Counted from the stretch's first letter, positions 53,293 through 64,000 are shown. The stretch: 64,000 nt of DNA from Verrucomicrobiaceae bacterium (GCA_027486655.1 JAIXOR010000009.1:1-64000), one strand, 5' to 3'. Numbers and translations are program-made. The notes: generated from the letters alone by a model not told the origin.

Positions 53293-53383
53293 GGCGGAAC
53301 GATTGTGAATTTTGAATTATGAATTTTGAATGGAATGAAGCTCTTCTGATTCAACATTCATCACTCAAGATTCAACCTTTGAC
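53293..53383 (-). repeat. AT-rich low-complexity atpD-atpC gap
   Basis: 91 bases. At 53307-53331, four GAAT blocks separated by TTT, TAT, TTT form a direct repeat, and further on TTCAACATTCATC and TTCAACC could pair with the GAATG blocks. This composition is unlike the surrounding genes and matches the odd gap elements elsewhere in the operon. Confidence 0.6.
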
Positions 53384-54966
<1,583 letters not shown>

Positions 54967-55860
54967 CTATTCCATGGCTTTCATGGCGGTGGTGATTTCG
55001 AGAAGCTCGGCGGTGATGGCGCCCTGGCGCAGCTTGTTGTATTCGAGGGTGAGCTCCTTGATGAACTTCTTGGCGTTGTCCGTGGCGGACTTCATGGCGA
55101 CCATCCGGGCGGAGTGCTCGGAAGCGCGGGACTCGACGTGGGCCTGGAACACTTCGTAGTTCACATAGAGCGGCAGGATCGAGGCGAGAACCTCGGAAGG
55201 ATTCGGCTCGAACGTGAAGTCGCGGGCCGGATCGTTGACGTGTTCCTCGACGGAGAATCCCTTGCCGATGGATTCGAAGGCCTGCTCCTCGCCCTTGCGG
55301 TGGCCTTGGATGGGCAGCAGGGTGACCACCTCGGGCTCCTGACGGAGCGTGTTGACGAAGGAAGTGAAAGCGATGGAAACCTTGTCGTAGTTGCCCTCCA
55401 GAAACTGCTGGGTGACGAACTTGGCGATCGGGCGGGTCTGTGAGAAAGGCACCGGATCCTTGACCGTGAAATCCGCGATCACTTTCTTGCCGAGCTTTTC
55501 GCACATCGTGCGGAGCTTGCGGCCGACAGTGACGAAATGGGCGTCCGGCGAGGTTTTGGCGCGGACCGCCTTGGCCAGGTTGGTATTGAGGGGTCCGCAG
55601 AGGCCCTTGTCCGTCGAGATCACAAGAACCAACTCGCGACCGCCCTGACGGTGTTCGAGGAGCGGGTGGGACTCCTCGGTGAAGTTCCTGCGGATGTCGA
55701 AAAGCACCTGGGTCAGGTGGGCGGCATATTCGCGGCCCGCAAGCGCCTGATCCTGGGCCTTCTTCATCTTCGCCGCGGCGACCAGCTGCATCGCGCGGGT
55801 GATCTGCGCGGTGTTTTTGACCGATTTGATGCGGCGGCGGATGTCGCGGAGGTTGGCCAC
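54967..55860 (-). CDS. atpG: ATP synthase F1 gamma subunit
   Basis: 297 residues. MANLRDIRRRIKSVKNTAQITRAMQLVAAAKMKKAQ is the classical N-terminal helix; GLCGPLNTNLAKA and the C-terminal helix ENTKKFIKELTLEYNKLRQ-type (read ATDNAKKFIKELTLEYNKLR) are conserved. Rotating stalk of the ATP synthase. Family-typical length. It is co-transcribed in the atp operon. Confidence 0.95.
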   Translation of the reverse strand: MANLRDIRRRIKSVKNTAQITRAMQLVAAAKMKKAQDQALAGREYAAHLTQVLFDIRRNFTEESHPLLEHRQGGRELVLVISTDKGLCGPLNTNLAKAVRAKTSPDAHFVTVGRKLRTMCEKLGKKVIADFTVKDPVPFSQTRPIAKFVTQQFLEGNYDKVSIAFTSFVNTLRQEPEVVTLLPIQGHRKGEEQAFESIGKGFSVEEHVNDPARDFTFEPNPSEVLASILPLYVNYEVFQAHVESRASEHSARMVAMKSATDNAKKFIKELTLEYNKLRQGAITAELLEITTAMKAME

Positions 55861-55961
55861 TGTGTTTGGGAGATTAGGGGATTAGGTAACTGGGATAACC
55901 TGGGAACTGGAACGGAAGATGGCGGCTGGACCGCTCGTCACCCCATTCCGTTTCCAATGTC
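55861..55961 (-). repeat. atpA-atpG gap with repeats
   Basis: 101 bases. Short direct repeats of GATTAGG and of CTGGGA/CTGGAA, and an inverted pair (CTGGAACGGAA near 55905-55915 against TTCCGTTTCCAA near 55948-55959, one mismatch region) suggest a folded intercistronic element like those in the neighbouring gaps. Confidence 0.5.
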
Positions 55962-57503
<1,542 letters not shown>

Positions 57504-57556
57504 GGGAGAGGGTTGCTAGGTGTCAGTGTTCGGTTTTCAGCAAAAATTTTCGTGAT

Positions 57557-57949
57557 TCAGAATGCGTTGGCGAGGCGCTCGAGGCGGCCCTGGACGGAAC
57601 CGTCGAACACGTCGTTGCCGACGCGGATGCGCAGGCCGCCGATGAGGGAGGGAGTGATCTGATAGTCCACCACGAGGTCCGCACCGTACTGGCGGGCAAG
57701 ACCGGCGACCACGCGCTGGCGGGTGGCTTCATCAAGCTCCACCGAGCTCTCGATGGTGACCTTGCGGCGCTCGAACTCGAGGCGGGTAAGCTTGTGCAAA
57801 GCTCCGAGGATGCCGCGGTAGTCGCGTGGTTTGGACTCCACCAGGCGGCCGATCGCGGCGCGCAGCTTGGCGTCGTCCAGCTTGCCGCCGGTCTGGCAGA
57901 GACCGAAGAGGCGGCGTGCGGTGGCAGCGGCGGTTTTGGAGACTTTCAT
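57557..57949 (-). CDS. atpH: ATP synthase F1 delta subunit, short
   Basis: 130 residues, about 50 fewer than the usual 175-180. The C-terminal domain (LVVDYQITPSLIGGLRIRVGNDVFDGSVQGRLERLANAF) is well conserved; the N-terminal helical bundle that binds the crown of F1 is reduced (MKVSKTAAATARRLFGLC then one helix pair). No alternative upstream start was seen in frame before the atpF stop. Function in the stator is likely kept but with a smaller bundle. Confidence 0.8.
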   Translation of the reverse strand: MKVSKTAAATARRLFGLCQTGGKLDDAKLRAAIGRLVESKPRDYRGILGALHKLTRLEFERRKVTIESSVELDEATRQRVVAGLARQYGADLVVDYQITPSLIGGLRIRVGNDVFDGSVQGRLERLANAF

Positions 57950-57976
57950 GGGAAACTTGGGGAGACGTGCGGGGGA

Positions 57977-58537
57977 TCAGCCTTCCACCTTGGCGAGCGC
58001 TTCCTCGTTGATGCGCTTCTGATCGTCCGCCGTGAGCACCTTGCCGGTGACTTGGGCGGTGGTGGCGGCGACCAGTCGGCCGAACTCGCGCTTGAGCTCC
58101 GCACTGATCTGGGCGCGCTCGGCCTGGGCGGCTGCCTCGGCCTTGGCGAGGATCTGCTGGGCGTGGGCGATGGCCTCCTGGGATTTCTGCTCGGTGAAGG
58201 CGTGGGCACCTTCCTTGGCCTCGTTGATGAGGCGGACGGCTTCTTCATTCGCCTTGGCAATGGCCGCAGCGGTGGTCGCCTCGGAATCGGCGAGCTGCTT
58301 CTCGATGCGCTTCAGCTTCTCCTCGCCCTCGGCGATGCGGAGTTTGCGCTGCTCAAGCATCTGCTGAATCGGCCCGAAGGCGAACTTCTTGAGAAGGAAT
58401 GCAAAGACGAGGAACCCGACAATCTGGGAGAAGAGCAATTGGCCATGAATGCCGAATTGCTTCTGGAGGTTTTCAGCCACTTCGGCGAGACCGCCGGATG
58501 CGGCGCCGGTTTCTGCGAGAAAGAGGAAGGGTTCCAT
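57977..58537 (-). CDS. atpF: ATP synthase Fo b subunit
   Basis: 186 residues from ATG at 58537 (MEPFLFLAETG); a 57-base in-frame extension is less likely. N-terminal transmembrane helix (LLFSQIVGFLVFAFLLKKFAFGP) followed by a long charged coiled coil (LEQRKLRIAEGEEKLKR, AQQILAKAEAAAQAERAQI). Stator stalk. Gap to atpE contains a perfect hairpin (58598-58633). Confidence 0.92.
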   Translation of the reverse strand: MEPFLFLAETGAASGGLAEVAENLQKQFGIHGQLLFSQIVGFLVFAFLLKKFAFGPIQQMLEQRKLRIAEGEEKLKRIEKQLADSEATTAAAIAKANEEAVRLINEAKEGAHAFTEQKSQEAIAHAQQILAKAEAAAQAERAQISAELKREFGRLVAATTAQVTGKVLTADDQKRINEEALAKVEG

Positions 58538-58597
58538 GGGAATGAGTGGGATCGGGAAAAGAAAAGCTGTCTGGCTATGGAACGGAAGTATCAATGA

Positions 58598-58633
58598 TTC
58601 CCGGAGAAACCGACTCGGCGATCTCTCCGGGAA
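58598..58633 (-). promoter_or_regulatory. Perfect intercistronic hairpin between atpE and atpF
   Basis: Perfect 10-bp stem TTCCCGGAGA/TCTCCGGGAA (58598-58607 and 58624-58633), 16-base loop, 13 bases after the atpE stop. No U-run follows in the reading direction, so it is not an intrinsic terminator. It could stabilise or process the mRNA to raise c-subunit yield relative to downstream genes. Confidence 0.7.
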
Positions 58634-58646
58634 ATCAAAAGCTGAA

Positions 58647-58835
58647 TTACTTGCCGAGGAGGATGGTGATGATCAGCGCGCCTTCCGCGAGAGCGGAGAT
58701 GAGGAGCGATTGAACGAGCACCTTTCCGGAAGCTCCGGGGTTGCGGCCGACAGCTTCACAGGCTTTGAGGCCGATGAGTCCGAGGGCGACGGTGGCTCCA
58801 AGGGCGGCTCCGGCGATGGCGATGTTTCCAGTCAT
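58647..58835 (-). CDS. atpE: ATP synthase Fo c subunit
   Basis: 62 residues, at the short end of the family. Two-helix hairpin: helix 1 AIAGAALGATVALGLIGL, loop RNPGAS (31-36), helix 2 with the ion-binding Glu51 (LISALAEGALIIT). No Ser/Thr after the Glu as in sodium-type rings (next residue is Gly), so proton translocation is likely. Many copies of c per enzyme are needed; hairpins flank the gene on both sides. Confidence 0.93.
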   Translation of the reverse strand: MTGNIAIAGAALGATVALGLIGLKACEAVGRNPGASGKVLVQSLLISALAEGALIITILLGK

Positions 58836-58863
58836 GGTTTGTTTGATGTTGGTGTTTCAGGGG

Positions 58864-58905
58864 TTTGGACTCCCCCGCAGTCTTTGCCACGGTCCGGAGT
58901 CCAAA
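58864..58905 (-). promoter_or_regulatory. Perfect intercistronic hairpin between atpB and atpE
   Basis: Perfect 10-bp stem TTTGGACTCC/GGAGTCCAAA (58864-58873 and 58896-58905), 22-base loop, just past the atpB stop (58912). It lies upstream of the atpE start (58835) and pairs with the hairpin downstream of atpE, so atpE is flanked by two stem-loops. Confidence 0.7.
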
Positions 58906-58911
58906 ATCGGG

Positions 58912-59796
58912 TCAGTGGCCGTGGTCGCCCTCCTCGTGGTGGCACATGAGGGACGTGAACACGGCGGTGAGCAGCGTGAAGACAAGCGCCTGAATCGCGC
59001 CGACCATCAGCTCCAGGAAGTAGAACGGCAGAGCCGCTAGCCAACCGAACCACTTGCCGCCCATGAAGAGCATCAGTTCGAGCAAGCTCTCACCAGCATA
59101 GATGTTGCCATAAAGGCGGAACGTCAGGGTGAGGGGGCGGATCATGATGGAAACGATCTCAAGGAAACCGACAAGGAAGAAGATCACAATCAGCATCGCC
59201 TTCATCAGTCCCTTGCCTTCGCCCTGATAGAGGAAGATGTGGGCGAGAAAACCTCCGGGACCATTGGCCTTGACGGACCAGTAGAGCCACATGGCGAAGA
59301 AAACCAGAGCCAGACCAAGAGTCATGTTGAGGTCGGCATTGGCACCCCGCAGCCAGGGAACCCAGGAATGATGATGGCCGCTGGCATCCACCAGATAGTG
59401 GCCGACCGTGCCCACCATCGGGAACAGGCCCATCCAGTTGGCACACATGATGAAAATGAAGATCGATCCGAAGAACCAGAAGGTCTCTTTGGCAAGCTTT
59501 TCACCCATGATGGTGGCGAGGAAGTCCTGAAGACCCTCCACGACGGTTTCAAAAAGGTTCTGGAGGCCCGTCGGTACCAGCGAGATCCGGCGGGTGGCGA
59601 GTTGGGCGAAGAAAATGATGACCGCCGCCACCAGCCACATGGCCACCATCGAGTTGGTGATTTTGAAAAACCCGAGATCCACCAGAACCGGAGCATTGAA
59701 CGGCAGCGAGTGGTGTCCGCCATCTCCAGCCGCGAGCGTGGGGGCGAGGCAGGCGAGCCAGGCGGTGAGGGTGAGGATGATAGGGCGACGAATCAT
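58912..59796 (-). CDS. atpB: ATP synthase Fo a subunit
   Basis: 294 residues from ATG at 59796. N-terminal MIRRPIILTLTAWLACLAPTLA looks like a cleavable signal; then five or six membrane helices, with the essential Arg in IRPLTLTFRLYGNIYAGE (Arg in LTFRLYGN). The C-terminus is His/Glu-rich (CHHEEGDHGH). Half-channel of the proton motor. First gene of the atp operon; no atpI precedes it. Start without Shine-Dalgarno. Confidence 0.93.
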   Translation of the reverse strand: MIRRPIILTLTAWLACLAPTLAAGDGGHHSLPFNAPVLVDLGFFKITNSMVAMWLVAAVIIFFAQLATRRISLVPTGLQNLFETVVEGLQDFLATIMGEKLAKETFWFFGSIFIFIMCANWMGLFPMVGTVGHYLVDASGHHHSWVPWLRGANADLNMTLGLALVFFAMWLYWSVKANGPGGFLAHIFLYQGEGKGLMKAMLIVIFFLVGFLEIVSIMIRPLTLTFRLYGNIYAGESLLELMLFMGGKWFGWLAALPFYFLELMVGAIQALVFTLLTAVFTSLMCHHEEGDHGH

Positions 59797-59830
59797 GCCG
59801 TGAAGCCACGCACGAACGGCGGGCGCGGCG

Positions 59831-59859
59831 GGTTTAGAGACAGGCAGGAATATCGGCAA
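59831..59859 (-). promoter_or_regulatory. Candidate atp operon promoter
   Basis: On the minus strand, TTGCCG (59854-59859) and TAAACC (59831-59836) are spaced 17 bases, about 35 bases ahead of the atpB start. The hexamers match sigma-70 consensus only in part. The 128-base gap upstream (59797-59924) also holds an imperfect hairpin CCCCGCGTATGCGGG region at about 59881-59899, which could end the preceding gene. Confidence 0.3.
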
Positions 59860-59924
59860 GTTCTTTTCTTGAAAATTTCCCCCCACCCGCATACGCGGGG
59901 AAAACCGGGGATTCGGCCGGTGAA

Positions 59925-61232
59925 TCAAGCCTTGCGCCGGGTCGCTTCAAGGGCATGGACCGCCTCGTTTCCGGTCCGGATTCCGGGGCCCTCGGTCCCG
60001 GCCACCAGCAGCAGGCGGAAGCCGCATGCAAGGGCCTGATCGATGAGTTCCTCGGCGGGCAGGCAGAGGCGACCGCCGACCTCCTTGAGCTGAAAATCCA
60101 CCGGACCGATCCCGTGGAAGCCGCGGTAGACGACTTCCGTGCAGGCGAGGCGGTCGGCGGTTCGGAAGTCGAAGAGGAAATCGTACGGTTTCCCCTCATG
60201 GCCGAGGGCGCGTTGCAGGGCGTGCTGGAGGTCCGCCGCGTGGAGTGGCGGGCGGAGGATCAGCAGCGCGTCCACCGCCAGGGTCTCGGTTGCAGCGCGG
60301 ATCCGCACTCCGTCCTTTTTCGCCTCGAGGAAGGCCGGGGAGCCATCGGCATCGCCGAGGTAGAGCGCCGCGTGGGGCCAGAAGCCGGGGAGAAACCAGT
60401 TGCTGAGGGCGTCGTCGTGCCGGGTCACGAACACATCGCCGGCCCGCGCTTCCAGGAGAATCCGCTCGCGCAAGCCGGCATCCACCCGTTTTCCCGCGCC
60501 GCGGGGTTTCAAACCCGGCTGGCGCAGCTCGGCAATCGCTCGGCCGGAAACCTCGAAAAGGCCGCCCATCGCCTTTTTCCATGCCGATCGGTGGCGGCGG
60601 AGGAAAGAGAACCAACGATAGGACGCGTGCCTTTTCAGAGCATCCCTCCGGCGGCTTTCGATGGTTGCTTCCTCGCTCCGCAGCAGATCCACCAGCGGGG
60701 CCAGCGCCGGATCGGCGGCCAGGGCATCGATCCCCTGGCGGTGGCGTCTGTGAAAATCCGCGGCTGCGAGGAACTTTGCCTGATTCAAGGGGTCTGCAAG
60801 CGCCTTGTGGATGGCGTTGAAGGACTTCCTGGGAATGCCCGCACCAGGGTCCGGTTCATCGAGCTTTTTCCACAGCACCGGATGCCCGCGGGCAAGATCC
60901 ACCAGAAAGCGGTCCGCACGCAACAGCACGCAGGCGGCGGCAAACGCGGCGGCAAAAACCGGCAGACGACCCGCCCACGACACCGCACCACCACCCGCAG
61001 CCGCACCGAGGGAGCCGATGCTGCCAAGCAACGCGGCACGCGCCGCGAGGTACTGCGAATATCGTAGTTTCACCGCCTCCTCCTCATCCGGCAGGAAGTA
61101 GGCCCGTGCCGACGCCCGGGTGATCATGTCCAGATCCTCCGCCAGGCCGCCGCGGTCGGGCAGGGCAGAGGCCACCGCCAGCGTCGCCGCCACGCCCTCG
61201 GCAAGCAGGCTTTCCACTTCTCCGTCCGTCAT
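59925..61232 (-). CDS. YiiX-like permuted papain-type cysteine hydrolase
   Basis: 435 residues from ATG at 61232 (an extra in-frame TTG start at 61235 adds one residue). N-terminal half helical with two hydrophobic segments (SLGAAAGGGAV region and LPVFAAAFAAACVLL), so it is membrane-associated; the C-terminal half has GDVFVTRHDDALSNWFLPGF then WPHAALYLGD with His287 and LACTEVVYRGFHG with Cys364. His preceding Cys in order is the permuted NlpC/P60 (YiiX/YebB-type) arrangement. Substrate unknown; members are lipid- or peptide-hydrolases. Confidence 0.7.
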   Translation of the reverse strand: MTDGEVESLLAEGVAATLAVASALPDRGGLAEDLDMITRASARAYFLPDEEEAVKLRYSQYLAARAALLGSIGSLGAAAGGGAVSWAGRLPVFAAAFAAACVLLRADRFLVDLARGHPVLWKKLDEPDPGAGIPRKSFNAIHKALADPLNQAKFLAAADFHRRHRQGIDALAADPALAPLVDLLRSEEATIESRRRDALKRHASYRWFSFLRRHRSAWKKAMGGLFEVSGRAIAELRQPGLKPRGAGKRVDAGLRERILLEARAGDVFVTRHDDALSNWFLPGFWPHAALYLGDADGSPAFLEAKKDGVRIRAATETLAVDALLILRPPLHAADLQHALQRALGHEGKPYDFLFDFRTADRLACTEVVYRGFHGIGPVDFQLKEVGGRLCLPAEELIDQALACGFRLLLVAGTEGPGIRTGNEAVHALEATRRKA

Positions 61233-61386
61233 CAAACACCGTCCTGCACGGTCTCCGCCCTCGCGTCAATCCACATGCCGCCGACGCTCGATCTAACAAA
61301 AACTAACAAGCCAAAGGTGCCGTTGAATCCGTGGCGGAAGCGCCCCGGGGCCGCGCAAGTCAAGCGCCCGCTTTGGAATTTTCCCT

Positions 61387-61406
61387 AGAAAATCAGCGGA
61401 TTTTCT
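61387..61406 (+). promoter_or_regulatory. Inverted repeat upstream of HU gene
   Basis: Perfect 8-bp inverted repeat AGAAAATC/GATTTTCT with a 4-base AGCG loop (61387-61394, 61399-61406), 42 bases ahead of the HU start, in an A+T-rich stretch. Could be an operator or RNA hairpin. Confidence 0.5.
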
Positions 61407-61447
61407 CTTGCCAACCCCATCCCCCGTCCTCACAAACTCGCGCTGCC

Positions 61448-61723
61448 ATGAATAAAGCTGAACTCATTGAATCCATCCAGGCCGCTCTCGGAAAAGACGC
61501 CACCAAACGCGCCGCCGACGAAGCCCTCGAAGCCGTTCTCTCCTCGATCGCCAAAGGCGTGAAGAAAGACAAGAAAGTCCAGATCATCGGATTTGGAACC
61601 TTCGAGGTCAAGAAGCGCGCCGCCCGCACCGGCCGCAATCCGAAGACCGGAGAGTCGATGAAGATCGCCGCCTCCAAGTCCGTCGGCTTCAAGGCTTCCT
61701 CCGCTCTCAAGAGCTCGCTGTAA
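61448..61723 (+). CDS. HU-family DNA-binding protein
   Basis: 91 residues. MNKAELIESIQAALG start, GFGTFEVKKRAARTGRNPKTGE (the DNA-binding beta-arm with RxGRNPxTGE) and the Lys-rich C-terminus are diagnostic of HU/IHF-type nucleoid proteins. HU dimers bend and wrap DNA. The upstream extension from 61331 is discarded. A Rho-independent terminator follows at 61766-61798. Confidence 0.95.
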   Translation: MNKAELIESIQAALGKDATKRAADEALEAVLSSIAKGVKKDKKVQIIGFGTFEVKKRAARTGRNPKTGESMKIAASKSVGFKASSALKSSL

Positions 61724-61765
61724 TTTCACCTGGAATCTGATTCCACCGAAACCAAAAACCAAAAA

Positions 61766-61798
61766 GAACCCCGGCCAGCACGGCCGGGGTTCTTTTTT
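61766..61798 (+). terminator. Intrinsic terminator after HU gene
   Basis: 11-bp perfect stem GAACCCCGGCC/GGCCGGGGTTC (61766-61776 and 61782-61792), 5-base loop AGCAC, then TTTTTT. The left flank is A-rich, so it may also end the leftward TM2 gene. Confidence 0.85.
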
Positions 61799-61851
61799 GG
61801 GAGTGCCCTCCTTTTTTTTCAAAGGAGCCGCAGGAGGCGGACAAGCGCGCT

Positions 61852-62112
61852 TCAGAACCAGCCTTTGCGGCCGTTGATGTAGGTGGCCACGAAGTCCTGA
61901 TCGCTCTTGGTGAGATAGAGGATGCCTTCGATCAGGCCGATCAGCGCGCCGATCCCGCAGGCGAAGCTGAGCAGGATCTGGATGATGCCCTCCTTGGTGT
62001 ATCCGAGGTAGAACTTGTGGATGCCGAGTCCTCCGATGAGGATTCCCAGAATTCCGGCGGCGAGTTTTTTTTCGGCGCCAGCAGGGGCCGATGGTGCGGG
62101 TACGGTGGACAT
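61852..62112 (-). CDS. TM2-domain protein
   Basis: 86 residues. Two membrane segments: GILGILIGGLGIHKFYLG with FYLG, and IIQILLSFACGIGALIGLIEGI; the glycine-rich start and the DQDFVATYINGRKGW end fit the TM2 domain (small inner-membrane proteins of unknown role). Shares the 51-base divergent gap with the methyltransferase-like gene. Confidence 0.85.
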   Translation of the reverse strand: MSTVPAPSAPAGAEKKLAAGILGILIGGLGIHKFYLGYTKEGIIQILLSFACGIGALIGLIEGILYLTKSDQDFVATYINGRKGWF

Positions 62113-62163
62113 GGTGCCATTCTTCTAATAAGACGCGCCTTTCAACGCAAGCACCGAACCTTC

Positions 62164-62841
62164 ATGAAACCACGAATCACCCTCGCCGAAGCCCTGCTTC
62201 CGGACGGCAGCACGCTCGCCCTTCAGGAGCACGACGGCCGGAAATCGCTTGTCATCCATGGCCAGCAGATCTGCGGACCCGCCACCCGCGCCGTCGAGCA
62301 GGAGCTTGCCCGCCTGGCCTGCGCGCCCTTCCGTCCCGCGAGGCAGCCGAAGATTTGGTTCGCCGGTCTCGGCCTCGGTCACGGGCTTGCGGCGGTGGCG
62401 GCGGAGCTGAAGCAGAAGCGGGGACTGTTTGTGGTGGCGGAGCCACTCGCCGAGTTGCCGCGCTGGCACCGCGAGCATCTCCCGGAGAGCCCGCTGGTGA
62501 CCGATGACCGCGTGGTGATCGAGAACGATTGCGGACCTGCCGGGCTGCAGCGGCACGCCGGGGCCTTGCACGCCATCCTCCTGCATCTGGACGCATCGCC
62601 CGCCGGCCCCGGCAACAAACCGTGGGTCGAGGACCGCCGCTGGCTCTCCGCCGCCTATGAAGCCCTGCAACCCGGCGGCCTTCTGGCGATCGGCGGCTCG
62701 CGCCCCAACGCGGGACTTCCCCGCAAGCTTTTCCGCTCCGGATTCGAAGTGGCGGAGTTCCAGGTGCCCGCCTCGCCGGACGCTCGCAAGTCCCGTCTTC
62801 TGCCCGTCTGGCTGGCGCGAAAAGGCCGGGCGGCCGGTTGA
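62164..62841 (+). CDS. Spermidine-synthase-like/SAM-dependent protein
   Basis: 225 residues from ATG at 62164 (context CCTTCATGAAA). Rossmann-like: KIWFAGLGLGHGLAAVAAEL near 65-85 (glycine-rich nucleotide-type loop), FVVAEPLAELPRW, VIENDCGPAGLQ and ALHAILLHLDASP. It resembles spermidine-synthase-like and SAM-dependent methyltransferase folds. Substrate and methyl-acceptor not deduced. No Shine-Dalgarno. Confidence 0.65.
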   Translation: MKPRITLAEALLPDGSTLALQEHDGRKSLVIHGQQICGPATRAVEQELARLACAPFRPARQPKIWFAGLGLGHGLAAVAAELKQKRGLFVVAEPLAELPRWHREHLPESPLVTDDRVVIENDCGPAGLQRHAGALHAILLHLDASPAGPGNKPWVEDRRWLSAAYEALQPGGLLAIGGSRPNAGLPRKLFRSGFEVAEFQVPASPDARKSRLLPVWLARKGRAAG

Positions 62842-62882
62842 TCGTTGATTTTTCCGGGCGACCTGCTTGGGTCACGCCGTCC

Positions 62883-64000
62883 ATGAGTTTCACGCATCGC
62901 CTTCCTTTCGTTCTTCCGCTCCTGCTCGTATCCTCCTCGATCGCCGGGGAAATCACCGTTGAGCCGCGTCCGTTCACCCTGGAGAAAACCTTCTCCGCCT
63001 CGATCCTTCCTGTCGACGGAGCGGTGCCCGTGAAGATCGAACCGGAAGGCTGGGCGGACTTCGAGATTGTGGAAATCGCCGAGCACGGCACCAAGGTCGC
63101 CAAAGGGGCCACGCTGGTCCGCTTCGATGCGGAATCGATCGACCGCAAACTCGCGGATGCACGCCGCGCCGCGGAGTCCGGCGCCCTTTCCCTGGCGCAG
63201 GCGATCCAGGATCTGAAACATCTCGAACAAACCTCACCCCACCGTCTGGAAGCTCTCAAACGCGCGGCGGAAACCGCGAAGGAAGAGAACGCCTACTTCG
63301 TGAAAACCCGCCGCAAGGCCAGCGAGGAAAGCGCCGCCCAGGGACTGGAGCGCCGCAAGCAAATGCTCTCCAACCAGCAGGAAGAGCTCCGGCAACTTCA
63401 AAAGATGTACGAGGCGGACGATCTCACCGAAGACACCGAAGAAATCATCCTGGTGCGCCAAAAGGATGATGTGGCCGCCGCCGAGTTCGCGCTGCGCATG
63501 GAGCAACTCGACTATCAGCGCACACTCGAAGTGACACTGCCCCGCGAGGCGATCGCCCTCGCCAATGCCGAGCGCGACGCGGCCATCGCCCTCGCCAAGG
63601 CGGAGCAGGACATCCCGCGCTCCATCGCTCTCAAGAAACTCGAAATCGAGTCGCTCAAAACCTCCGCAGACCGGGAGAAGGAAGCACTCGCCGATCTGGA
63701 AAAGGACCGTTCGCTTTTCGAAGTCAAGGCACCGGCGGACGGGTGGTTTTACCACGGAGCGATCGAAAACGGCCGCTGGACCACCGGCGAGGCGGTGAAG
63801 GCCCTCGTGCCCCACGGCCGCCCCTCGCCCAACCGCGTTTTCGCCACCTTCGTTCCTGCGGCCTCCAAGCTCGGGCTCTCCGCCTTTGTCGATGAAGCCA
63901 CGGCCCGCTCCTTGAAACCCGACCTCGGCGGCATCGCGGTGCTGCCCGGCCGCGAGGACCTTGAGATTCCCGTGAAGCTCAGCCGACTCGCCACCCTGCC
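62883..64000 (+). CDS. HlyD-like periplasmic adaptor (truncated at window end)
   Basis: Open frame from ATG at 62883 to the end of the window, 372 codons and no stop, so incomplete. Signal peptide (MSFTHRLPFVLPLLLVSSSIAG), then a beta-barrel-type start (TFSASILPVDGAVPVKIEPEGW), a long coiled coil rich in Lys/Glu/Ala/Arg (QDLKHLEQTSPHRLEALKRA, QMLSNQQEELRQLQKMYEAD), and a second barrel (FEVKAPADGWFYHG). The pattern is that of membrane-fusion/HlyD-type adaptors for efflux or export. The pump partner lies beyond the window. Confidence 0.75.
   Translation, partial: MSFTHRLPFVLPLLLVSSSIAGEITVEPRPFTLEKTFSASILPVDGAVPVKIEPEGWADFEIVEIAEHGTKVAKGATLVRFDAESIDRKLADARRAAESGALSLAQAIQDLKHLEQTSPHRLEALKRAAETAKEENAYFVKTRRKASEESAAQGLERRKQMLSNQQEELRQLQKMYEADDLTEDTEEIILVRQKDDVAAAEFALRMEQLDYQRTLEVTLPREAIALANAERDAAIALAKAEQDIPRSIALKKLEIESLKTSADREKEALADLEKDRSLFEVKAPADGWFYHGAIENGRWTTGEAVKALVPHGRPSPNRVFATFVPAASKLGLSAFVDEATARSLKPDLGGIAVLPGREDLEIPVKLSRLATL

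Noticed and set aside
57967..58537. atpF start at 58594
   Set aside because: The 19-residue extension (MILPFHSQ...) is less likely than ATG 58537, from which the transmembrane helix and length match the family.

Overview
The window looks like chromosomal DNA of a verrucomicrobial bacterium, probably Luteolibacter/Haloferula-like (Verrucomicrobiae). Evidence: high G+C with strong G/C third-position bias (by eye), a protein resembling the Verru_Chthon cassette protein A family, many secreted glycoside hydrolases and anchor-domain proteins, and start codons almost without Shine-Dalgarno sequences. No phage, transposase, integrase or CRISPR array was seen.

Layout. 1-3 kb: tail of an acidic-repeat protein, a NagZ-like GH3 enzyme and two exported proteins of unknown function. 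3-10 kb (minus): MetX, a GH95 fucosidase-type enzyme with an inserted discoidin-like domain, and a large secreted metallopeptidase-like/beta-helix/LamG-like protein. 10-14.5 kb (minus): a small exported protein and a solitary Verru_Chthon-A-like pseudopilin. 14.9-17.6 kb: a GH63/MGH1-like glucosidase. 17.6-24.7 kb: a heavy-metal efflux operon (His/Cys-rich protein, TolC-type channel, adaptor, RND pump, His-containing periplasmic protein, small exported protein). 24.8-33.3 kb (minus): 17-residue-repeat surface protein, sugar-nucleotide epimerase, CorC/CNNM-type protein, MscS channel, RibD. 33.3-36.1 kb (plus): polyprenyl-phosphate-mannose-synthase-like GT2 overlapping a TMTC-like O-mannosyltransferase with TPRs. 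36-52 kb: mostly housekeeping genes (monomeric Icd, ThuA-like, L27/L21, BioA, tRNA-Cys, MenA, EboF-like phosphatase, LeuA, degenerate receiver, PckG, SMP-30-like, aldo/keto reductase, Ate1-like transferase). 52.9-59.8 kb (minus): complete atpBEFHAGDC operon. 60-64 kb: permuted papain-like hydrolase, HU, TM2 protein, spermidine-synthase-like protein and a truncated HlyD-like adaptor.

The strongest hunting results are: (1) a divergent cluster pairing a 32-copy, Thr/Ala/Pro-rich 17-residue repeat surface protein, which looks like a cysteine-less derivative of GCC2/GCC3 or ephrin-receptor-like repeats, with a lipid-phosphate-mannose synthase and a TMTC-like O-mannosyltransferase, suggesting a bacterial protein O-glycosylation module; (2) a dispersed 8-mer, YCTAACAR, found 22 times (24 with ACTAACAR) on either strand, which accounts for most of the rare TTA/CTA leucine codons I noticed; (3) perfect hairpins on both sides of atpE and odd low-complexity repeats in the other atp intergenic gaps; (4) a Leu-rich leader-peptide candidate ahead of leuA.
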